Translations under genes and position numbers: made by a program | NCBI GenBank assembly: GCA_964423505.1 | Contig: CAYREX010000006.1 | Location: forward strand, 62,001-126,000 | DNA: 64,000 nucleotides | Reading direction: 5' to 3' | From: CAYREX01 sp964423505 | GTDB taxonomy: Bacteria; Fermentibacterota; Fermentibacteria; Fermentibacterales; JCC-6 | The notes under the pieces: model-generated | Databases searched by the model: none | What the model was told of the DNA's origin: nothing | What the model saw: only the letters and a program-made list of their open reading frames with translations | Shown: positions 58,551-64,000 of the stretch, in pieces | Numbering within the stretch: position 1 is the stretch's first letter | How the letters are laid out: each line of letters begins with the position of its first letter

Positions 58551-59275
58551 GGGGTGCCCTCCCCCGGGGCGCCGCCGAGCGCCAGACGGAGCGGAGTCAC
58601 GACCGACTCGAGGAGCACCGGCAGTGTGAGCTTGGAGCTCCCCCTCTCCCGCTCGACGAAGACGATGGGCACCTCCTCCACCCGTGCGCCGCTGCGCCAG
58701 ACCCTGTAGAGCGACTCCACCAGGAAGGCGTAGCCGGATGTCACCGTGCCACCGGTCAGCAGGGACAGTAGGCCGGAGCGGAAGCCCCGGAAGCCGCTGG
58801 TGCAGTCACTGAAGGGCATTCCGGTAACCGTCCGGATGTAGCGGTTGGCCGCGTAGCTCATGTTCAGGCGGACTATGGACCAGTTCAGGACGCTTACGCC
58901 CCTGAGGTACCGGGAGCCGACGGCCATGTCCGAGCCGTCGAGCGCCCGGTCCAGGCCGGTCAGGTGTGTGGGGGGATGGGAGAGGTCAGCGTCCATCATG
59001 AAGACCCGGTCCCACCCCTCCTCCAGGACCTTCGAGTAGGCCTCCCGGTAGGCGTTCCCCAGCCCCCTCGGGCCCTCCCTGCGGAGCAGTCTCACCCCGG
59101 GGTCGGAGCGGGCCAGTCCGAGGACGGCTTCCCCGGTCCCGTCCGGGGAGTCGTCGTCAACGAAGAGGACGTCCCAGTCGCAGACGGAGCGCAGCCCCGA
59201 GAGGAGGGGGCCGACGTTGGCCGCCTCGTTGTAGGTCGGAACGAGGACGAGCCTCCGGGGTCCGCTACCGGTCAG
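58544..59275 (-). CDS. DPM1-like polyprenol phosphate glycosyltransferase, probable CTG start
   Basis: A GT2 enzyme of about 243 residues that transfers a hexose to a polyprenol phosphate. The N-terminal donor fold (LVLVPTYNEAANV, VLFVDDDSPDGTGEAV) is encoded upstream of the first GTG at 59095, in the same frame; then come GNAYREAYSKVLEEGWDRVFMMDADLSHPP (DAD), VGSRYL, DCTSGFRGFR and GYAFLVESLYRVWRSGARVEEVPIVFVER. No ATG, GTG or TTG lies in frame before 59095. CTG 59275 overlaps the efp stop as CTGA, just like the ATGA/GTGA/TTGA junctions elsewhere in the window. No C-terminal membrane domain. Confidence 0.88.
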   Translation of the reverse strand: MTGSGPRRLVLVPTYNEAANVGPLLSGLRSVCDWDVLFVDDDSPDGTGEAVLGLARSDPGVRLLRREGPRGLGNAYREAYSKVLEEGWDRVFMMDADLSHPPTHLTGLDRALDGSDMAVGSRYLRGVSVLNWSIVRLNMSYAANRYIRTVTGMPFSDCTSGFRGFRSGLLSLLTGGTVTSGYAFLVESLYRVWRSGARVEEVPIVFVERERGSSKLTLPVLLESVVTPLRLALGGAPGEGTPQ

Positions 59276-59835
59276 GAGGTCACCCTCTCGATGTAGGAGT
59301 CGGACCTGGTGTCTATGCGGAGCAGGTCTCCCTCCTGGATGAAAAGCGGTACCTGGACCTTGAGCCCCGTCTCCAGGGTGGCCGGCTTGGAGCCGCCGCT
59401 GGCCGTGTCGCCCCTTACGCCCGGCTCGGTCTCGGTGACCTCCAGGGTGACGAAGTCGGGCGGGCCGACCATTATGGGCTTGTCGTCCACGAAGGCGAGC
59501 TGGACGTCGGCGTTGTCCTTCAGGTAGAGGTCAGCGTCTCCCACGAGGCTCCTGTCCAGATGGAGCTGCTCGTAGGTATCCGGGTTCATCACGACGTACT
59601 CGATGTCCGTGTGGTAGAGCAGCTCGTAGGTCCGGTGCTCCACCCTCACCTCACTGACCTTCTCGCCGGCCCTCCAGGTCCTGTCCACGACCTTGCCGGA
59701 GAGGACCTCCTTCAGCTTGGAGCGGACGAATGCGTTGCCCTTGCCGGGCTTCACGTGCTGGAACTCCACGATCTCGCAGAGAACCCCGTCCACGTCTATG
59801 ACCATCCCTCTCCTGAAGTCATTGCTGGTAGTCAT
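59272..59835 (-). CDS. efp: Translation elongation factor P
   Basis: A 187-residue tRNA-shaped factor that relieves stalling at polyproline. Three domains: KOW-like N-terminus with Lys32 in HVKPGKGNAFVR (the position modified in other bacteria), the central OB fold, and the C-terminal OB fold with VTLEVTETEPGVRGDTASGGSKPATLETGLKVQVPLFI, a family signature. ATG 59835 lies six bases after GGAGG; a TTG at 59841 would put that site too close. Confidence 0.96.
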   Translation of the reverse strand: MTTSNDFRRGMVIDVDGVLCEIVEFQHVKPGKGNAFVRSKLKEVLSGKVVDRTWRAGEKVSEVRVEHRTYELLYHTDIEYVVMNPDTYEQLHLDRSLVGDADLYLKDNADVQLAFVDDKPIMVGPPDFVTLEVTETEPGVRGDTASGGSKPATLETGLKVQVPLFIQEGDLLRIDTRSDSYIERVTS

Positions 59836-59880
59836 GCGCAACCTCCGGTCGTGTCGTCTCGATGGTTTCCCGGGGAGCCG

Positions 59881-60339
59881 TCAGGCGGTCTCCGGGGCCA
59901 GGGAGCAGGCGATGTCCAGCGCGTGGAGGTAGCCGGTGACACCGGCCCCCGCGAGGAGGACGTCCGCCCCGGCCGCCGTGACCAGGTTCCTCCGGAAGGG
60001 CTCCCGGCTGAAGACCCTGCTCATGTGGACCTCGACCACCGGACCGGGGAAGGCCCGCATGGCGTCGAGGATGGCTATGGAGTAGTGGGAGTAGGCGGCC
60101 GGGTTGATGACCAGGGCTGCCGCCTCCGGGCGGGCGGAGCCTATCCTGGCGACCAGCTCGCCCTCGATGTCCGACTGGTAGAAGTCCAGCCCGAAGCCGA
60201 GGCCGGCCGCCCGGTCGGTCAGCATGGTCACCAGCTCGGCCTGGGTAGTCCTGCCGTAGTGGTCGACCTCCCTGCTCCCGAGCATTGCGAGGTTGGGGCC
60301 GTTGACCACCAGGACCCTCGGCTCCGGGCCCGCGGTCAT
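59881..60339 (-). CDS. aroQ: 3-dehydroquinate dehydratase, type II
   Basis: A 152-residue shikimate pathway enzyme. NGPNLAMLGSREVDHYG, YQSDIEGELV, INPAAYSHYSIAILDA and VVEVHMSRVFSREPFR cover all conserved blocks; the active-site Tyr and His are in HYG and EVHMS. The usual Asn of SN is Asp in QSD here, a small deviation. ATG 60339 overlaps the stop of the TPR gene (ATGA). aroQ next to efp is a common arrangement. Confidence 0.94.
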   Translation of the reverse strand: MTAGPEPRVLVVNGPNLAMLGSREVDHYGRTTQAELVTMLTDRAAGLGFGLDFYQSDIEGELVARIGSARPEAAALVINPAAYSHYSIAILDAMRAFPGPVVEVHMSRVFSREPFRRNLVTAAGADVLLAGAGVTGYLHALDIACSLAPETA

Positions 60340-61076
60340 TCGACCCCGTAGGGGGAGAGCCCGAGCTCCAGTCGCTCCTCCTCGGAGAAGAGGTCGAGGA
60401 GCTTCCTGGGAGCGCCGTCCGAGAGCGACCGGTCCGCGGGAGCGGCGTCCTCCTCGATGCCCTGCTCCCTCAGCACCTTCTCCATCCTGGAGGTCCTGGG
60501 ATAGGGAACGCCCTGCTCGTCCGCCCGGAGCGGCTCGCCGGCGTCGGTCGCGGAGGCGCCGGCCCCTTCCAGCCGTCCGTCATCTTCGTCTCCGGGGAGA
60601 GGGGCGCCTTCATCCGGCTCGTCCCCGTCATCATCCGCTGAGCCGTAGGTATCCTCGGACTCACCGGCCCGCTCCGACGCCTCCTCCATGCGCTCGCGGG
60701 CCTCGTCGTCGCCCGGGTGCTCGAAGAGGTACTCCTCGAACATCTCCACCGCCCTGGCCCATCTCCGTCTGCTGTAGTGTATCATCGCCAGGCTCTTCAG
60801 GGCGACGAGGTTCCTGGGGTGCTCCTCCAGGACCGACTCGTAGACGGTCGCCGCGTCGGTGAGCCTGCCGGAGTCCTGGTAGCACCGGCCCATGACTATG
60901 GAGATGGAGGCGTTCGTCCTCCATCTCTTCAGCCCCTCGGCGGCCACGGCGAGCGCCTCGCCGGTCCTTCCCTCCCTGCGCAGGAGGTCCGCCAGCCTGG
61001 AGCAGACCAGGGGGCTGGGCCCCTTCTCCCAGCGCTCCTCGAGCTCCCTCAGCTCCTCCGCCGATACTCCCGCCAT
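60336..61076 (-). CDS. TPR-repeat protein with acidic linker
   Basis: A 246-residue protein with about three tetratricopeptide repeats in residues ~10-130 (PLVCSRLADLLRREGRTGEALAVAAEGLKRWRTNASISIVMGRCYQDSGRLTDAATVYESVLEEHPRNLVALKSLAMIHYSRRRWARAVEMFEEYLFEHPGD). A strongly acidic low-complexity linker (~145-190) and a short conserved-looking tail (SRMEKVLREQGIEED, LLDLFSEEERLELGLSPYG) follow. Probably a scaffold; partner unknown. ATG 61076 is preferred because GGAGGAG is five bases before it; GTG 61082 overlaps the upstream stop. Confidence 0.78.
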   Translation of the reverse strand: MAGVSAEELRELEERWEKGPSPLVCSRLADLLRREGRTGEALAVAAEGLKRWRTNASISIVMGRCYQDSGRLTDAATVYESVLEEHPRNLVALKSLAMIHYSRRRWARAVEMFEEYLFEHPGDDEARERMEEASERAGESEDTYGSADDDGDEPDEGAPLPGDEDDGRLEGAGASATDAGEPLRADEQGVPYPRTSRMEKVLREQGIEEDAAPADRSLSDGAPRKLLDLFSEEERLELGLSPYGVE

Positions 61077-61078
61077 GC

Positions 61079-62047
61079 TCACTCCTCCGCCAGCTGGAAG
61101 GTATCCATGATTATCCAGCCCTCACGGATGTAGGGCTCCTTCTCCCGACCCTCGTGGAAGACCTCCATGTCCAGCAGCCATCGTCTTTCCCCTCCGAAGA
61201 GGACGTAGCTGGTGAACGCCCCGGCGTTGATGTGCTCCGGGTTGCGCCACATGCCCAGCAGCCTGTATCCCTCCATGCCCGCATGGGTGAGGGGGGAGAC
61301 CTCTACCCTGGAGCGGTCGACGCTGTCCGCCTCCGCGTCGTAGAAGAAGCGCCTGGCTACCGACTCCCTCCAGGTGACGGCCTCCTCCCCCGTCAGCGTC
61401 CTGGCGTCGTCGACCCATCGGACGCTCATGAGGAGCAGGCAGTGCTCGGAGACCCTGCGCTGGTACTGGACGAAACCGTCCTCCGGGTCCCAGTCCCTCA
61501 GGTGGTAGGACTTCGGTATGTCCATGGAGAAGCCGAGGGTCATAAGGCTGTCAATGCGCTCCGGGCTGCTCATCTGGGTGGCGACGAAGCTGCCGTAGAC
61601 GTAGTCCTTCAGGTGGCGGTCGTAGCTCTCCTCCAGGAGCCCGGCGAGAAGACCGTAGGAGTCGAAGCCGGGCAGGACGAGCCCGTAGACGTCCTGTCCG
61701 TCGGCCCAGAGGTCCCGGGCGTGGCTGATGCCCGCGGAGAGCGGCTCCAGCTCCACCGGCAGGTCCTCCTCCGAGGAGACCGCGACAACGATGGTCCTCC
61801 GGGTCCGGAGGTCTCCGTCCAGGTCATCCAGGTCGCAGTAGGAGAAGTCGAACACCGGCTCCGCGTCGACCGTGGTCACGTACAGCTGGGAGCTGTCCGC
61901 AAGCGCGAGGGCCGCCTCGTCCGACAGCTCGGCGTCCACGGCGAGCAGCACCCCCTTGAGCGGCCCCGTGGGCGTCGCCTCCGCGCATGCCAGCGCGGCG
62001 GCCAGGAGGGCCGCCGTAGACGCAGCGAGCGCTCTCGTGGCGCTCAT
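61079..62047 (-). CDS. DUF4837-like lipoprotein
   Basis: A 322-residue exported protein with a lipobox-like signal peptide (LAASTAALLAAALAC). The layout resembles DUF4837, a family of Bacteroidetes lipoproteins: an N-terminal part with TIVVAVSSEEDLPVEL, then LGFSMDIPKSYHLRDWDPEDGFVQYQRR, HCLLLMSVRWVDDARTLTGEEAVTWRESVARRFF, and the C-terminal GYRLLGMWRNPEHINAGAFTSYVLFGGERRWLLDMEVFHEGREKEPYIREGWIIMDTF. Function unknown. ATG 62047 overlaps the upstream stop (ATGA). Confidence 0.65.
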   Translation of the reverse strand: MSATRALAASTAALLAAALACAEATPTGPLKGVLLAVDAELSDEAALALADSSQLYVTTVDAEPVFDFSYCDLDDLDGDLRTRRTIVVAVSSEEDLPVELEPLSAGISHARDLWADGQDVYGLVLPGFDSYGLLAGLLEESYDRHLKDYVYGSFVATQMSSPERIDSLMTLGFSMDIPKSYHLRDWDPEDGFVQYQRRVSEHCLLLMSVRWVDDARTLTGEEAVTWRESVARRFFYDAEADSVDRSRVEVSPLTHAGMEGYRLLGMWRNPEHINAGAFTSYVLFGGERRWLLDMEVFHEGREKEPYIREGWIIMDTFQLAEE

Positions 62048-62430
62048 TCCCGGTCCTCTCTCTTCTTCTTCTTCCTGCGGAAGAGGGAGCCCAGCGAGCC
62101 GGCCAGTGGGACCAGTAGCGGCAGCAGCCTCGACGCCGTGTCCACGAGACCCGAGGAGCCGCTCCTCCCACCCACCCTGTCCAGGATGTTGGTGGCCGAG
62201 TCGGCGGTGCGCCCTATCTCGGTGCCGCTCCGCTCGATCACCCGGAGGGCCGAGTCCAGCCTGGGGGTGAGCCGGTCGATGTCCTCCCTAAGCTCCGCCA
62301 TGAGCCCCTCGGTCTCGGTGAGCGTCCTGCGCATCCTGAGCAGGACCGCGACGAGAACGGCCATGGTGGCTATCATGCCGAGCAGCATGACCAGGAGAAC
62401 TACGAAAATGCCCCAAACAGCGCTGTTCAC
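62044..62430 (-). CDS. DUF948-like single-pass membrane protein
   Basis: A 128-residue protein: an N-terminal membrane segment (VWGIFVVLLVMLLGMIATMAVLVAVLL), a coiled coil (RRTLTETEGLMAELREDIDRLTPRLDSALRVIERSGTEIGRTADSATNILDRVG) and a Lys-rich end (RRKKKKREDRE). This topology matches DUF948/YoxC-like proteins. Begins at GTG 62430. First gene of a six-gene chain reaching the DPM1-like gene. Confidence 0.65.
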   Translation of the reverse strand: MNSAVWGIFVVLLVMLLGMIATMAVLVAVLLRMRRTLTETEGLMAELREDIDRLTPRLDSALRVIERSGTEIGRTADSATNILDRVGGRSGSSGLVDTASRLLPLLVPLAGSLGSLFRRKKKKREDRE

Positions 62431-62488
62431 AGGCGCACCCCTTCACATGTGTTCCGGCAGGCGGGAGCGGGCGTCGTGGTCGGCCGGG

Positions 62489-64000
62489 TCACTCCTCCCC
62501 CCTGAGTATGACTATCTCGACCCTCCGGTTGAGGGCCCTGCCCTCTTCGCTGGTGTTGGCCGCGGCGGGTCTGCGCTCTCCGTACCAGGAGGGCTCTATC
62601 TCGACGTCCACCCCCTGGAGGTTCTCCTCCAGGTACCGGGCGACGTTCAGCGCCCTCTCCTCCGATAGACCGGTGTTGTAGGAGAAGGTTCCGTCGCTGT
62701 CGGCGTGGCCCTCCACCGAGACGTACACGCCCGGGTTCGCCCTGAGGGTGCTGACGACCTGCTCCAGGGCCGGGATCTGGTCCGCCCTGATGGTCGGGTC
62801 ATTGTAGTCGAAGTAGATGGTGGAGACCGGGAGCCCCTCCCTCTCGGTGGCCACTATGACGAACTGGAAGAGGCTTATCGGGTCGGTCTCGTAGTAGACG
62901 TACTCCAGGTCCTCGTCTATCGTCCTTATCTCCACGTCCAGGGGGACGCCGCCCCGTACCCTGGAGAGACCGATGCTCTCCGGGTCTATCCTGTTCTCGT
63001 CCATCCAGAGCTTGCTTACCCTGAACTCCAGGGAGGCCTCGATGATGTCCACGCTGTCGACGTCTCCGTAGACGGTCCTCGGCTCCAGCATGACCAGCTC
63101 CGCCGGCCTGCAGGTCACGAGGAGGTCGCCGAACCGGTCGAGGTCGGCCTCGAAGTAGTAGTAGGTCTCGTCCTCCTCCATCAGCGCGGTGGGCATACGC
63201 TCCAGCTCGCCGGTCTCCTCCACCCTGTAGAGCCTGAGCAGCCTGAGCTCGAGGTCGTTCTCCTCTATCCAGTACCTCGGGATCCGCAGGCCGGCCGTCA
63301 GGTCACGGATATGCTCCGGCAGGAGGGTGCTGGTGACCGGGAAGTAGGCGTAGAGGCTGGCCGCCTCGTCCAGCTCCACCGGGCTGTTGAGGGGGAGCTC
63401 GTCGTACTGGCCGACGGTCAGCGTGTCCTCCTGGATGTCCCGGTTGGCCCACAGCTCGAGCTGGTAGAGGTCGGTACCGGTCTCCCAGACCCTCCTGTCG
63501 ACCATCGGCGGCAGCGGAACCCTCGACTGGACGTCGCTCCAGGGCTGGCCGCCCAGCCTGAAGCTGAGCCCCAGCCTGTGCCTGCCCCAGGTGGCGCTGA
63601 GCCCGTTGAGCGGCATGCTCACCGCGTAGTCGAGCTGCATGGGGAGCCCGCCCTCGGTCCTGGCGGAGAGACCGGCGGAGAGCTCGTGGGCGTTGCCCAT
63701 GGACCTGAAGGTATAGCCGCTCCTCAGGCCCCAGGCCGAGGCGGCGCCCATCCACTTCTCGAGCCCCACGGAGAAGCTCAGGTCCGGGTCTCCGGCCACG
63801 TCCTCCAGGCCGTACTCCACCTGGAGAACCGGTGTGACGAACCTCGGATAGAAGGCGGCGCCCAGCTCGAAGCTCCTGGCGAGCTCGTCCTCCTCCCCTA
63901 TGCCGAGGTCCGGTGGAAGCACGTTCCTGGCCACGCCGGAGAGCGTTGCGACCCTGCCCAGCTCCGCCTGGATGCCGGCGTCTATGGCAATGCCCTGGCC
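62489..64000 (-). CDS. PorV-like outer-membrane barrel with C-terminal OmpA domain, 5' end cut by window edge
   Basis: The frame runs to the window edge with no start, so the N-terminus is missing; the GTG at 63934 is internal. About 503 residues are visible. The N-terminal ~170 look like PorV/FadL-type beta-barrel strands (FELGAAFYPRF, LQVEYGLEDVAGDPDLSFSVGLEKWMG, WGLRSGYTFRSMG, HRLGLSFRLGG). A middle beta-rich region with two repeats (RIPRYWIEENDLELRLLRLYRVEETGELERMP and FRVSKLWMDENRIDPESIGLSRVRGGVPLDV) contains PGF-pre-PGF-like segments. The end is an OmpA peptidoglycan-binding domain: IYFDYNDPTIRADQIPALEQVV, VEGHADSDGTFSYNTGLSEERALNVARYL, GERRPAAANTSEEGRALNRRVEI. Confidence 0.85.
   Translation of the reverse strand, partial: GQGIAIDAGIQAELGRVATLSGVARNVLPPDLGIGEEDELARSFELGAAFYPRFVTPVLQVEYGLEDVAGDPDLSFSVGLEKWMGAASAWGLRSGYTFRSMGNAHELSAGLSARTEGGLPMQLDYAVSMPLNGLSATWGRHRLGLSFRLGGQPWSDVQSRVPLPPMVDRRVWETGTDLYQLELWANRDIQEDTLTVGQYDELPLNSPVELDEAASLYAYFPVTSTLLPEHIRDLTAGLRIPRYWIEENDLELRLLRLYRVEETGELERMPTALMEEDETYYYFEADLDRFGDLLVTCRPAELVMLEPRTVYGDVDSVDIIEASLEFRVSKLWMDENRIDPESIGLSRVRGGVPLDVEIRTIDEDLEYVYYETDPISLFQFVIVATEREGLPVSTIYFDYNDPTIRADQIPALEQVVSTLRANPGVYVSVEGHADSDGTFSYNTGLSEERALNVARYLEENLQGVDVEIEPSWYGERRPAAANTSEEGRALNRRVEIVILRGEE

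Noticed and set aside
1..64000. Selenocysteine-encoding in-frame TGA codons
   Set aside because: I looked for genes split by TGA near selAB and elsewhere; all recognised genes have intact frames, and no selC or SECIS-bearing gene was seen.
1..64000. CRISPR arrays, insertion sequences, prophage genes
   Set aside because: No regularly spaced repeats, transposase or phage structural genes were found; the only mobile trace is the ssrA scar.

Overview
This 64 kb window is a high-GC bacterial chromosome segment, densely packed, with most genes joined by 1-10 bp start/stop overlaps. The gene content points to an anaerobic, diderm bacterium of the Fibrobacteres-Chlorobi-Bacteroidetes (FCB) type. Anaerobic traits are pyruvate:ferredoxin oxidoreductase, a complete Rnf complex, rubrerythrin and selenocysteine machinery. 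Outer-membrane traits are lipoproteins, an outer-membrane barrel joined to an OmpA domain, a protein resembling the Bacteroidetes family DUF4837, and a C-terminal domain resembling type IX secretion sorting domains. MurE carries the DNPR motif of meso-diaminopimelate enzymes. An uncultured FCB phylum such as Fermentibacterota would fit, but that is inference and no 16S gene is present.

Layout. 1-6.3 kb (+): 3' end of asnS, nifJ-type PFOR, and a WD40-like protein. 6.3-12.1 kb: a loose region with a CPA2 antiporter carrying universal-stress domains, a DUF579-like methyltransferase, a secreted NTF2-like protein, a rubrerythrin, and a BrnT/BrnA toxin-antitoxin pair. 12.1-13.0 kb: tmRNA gene (ssrA, -), whose 3' end is duplicated 136 bp downstream, then rpmB (+). 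13.0-14.7 kb: a B12-type radical SAM protein. 14.8-30.3 kb (-): a complete division and cell wall (dcw) operon, mraZ-rsmH-ftsL-ftsI-murE-murF-mraY-murD-ftsW-murG-murC-ftsQ-ftsA-ftsZ, with a clear promoter and a four-box MraZ operator. murB and ddl are absent from it. 30.4-35.7 kb (-): ugd, a second UDP-sugar dehydrogenase, an SLBB protein and a BY-kinase, for extracellular polysaccharide. 35.7-45.0 kb (-): nrdR, rnfCDGEAB, selA and selB, the last eight translationally chained. 45.0-46.3 kb: tRNA-His, tRNA-Lys and tRNA-Arg around a methyltransferase. 46.3-54.5 kb: an esterase, a cupin, a four-gene operon (M20 peptidase, CDF transporter, class V aminotransferase, glycosyltransferase) and a secreted GH18 protein. 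54.5-64 kb: a zinc-ribbon membrane protein, a SurA-like lipoprotein, dacB, and a chain of DUF948-like, DUF4837-like, TPR, aroQ, efp and a DPM1-like glycosyltransferase, ending in an OmpA-type outer-membrane protein cut by the window edge.

How the parts work together. PFOR makes reduced ferredoxin that the Rnf complex can oxidise to pump ions. The dcw operon plus DacB build and trim meso-DAP peptidoglycan. The ugd cluster supplies uronic acid nucleotides and chain-length control for a surface polysaccharide.

Most interesting signals: a tmRNA whose tag reading frame is very short; a 20 bp duplication of the ssrA 3' end that looks like an integration scar; two genes whose only plausible start codon is CTG; selAB inside the rnf operon; a 157 bp convergent gene overlap; a coding frame running antisense into tRNA-Lys; and multi-domain surface proteins. 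No CRISPR array, insertion sequence or rRNA gene was seen.
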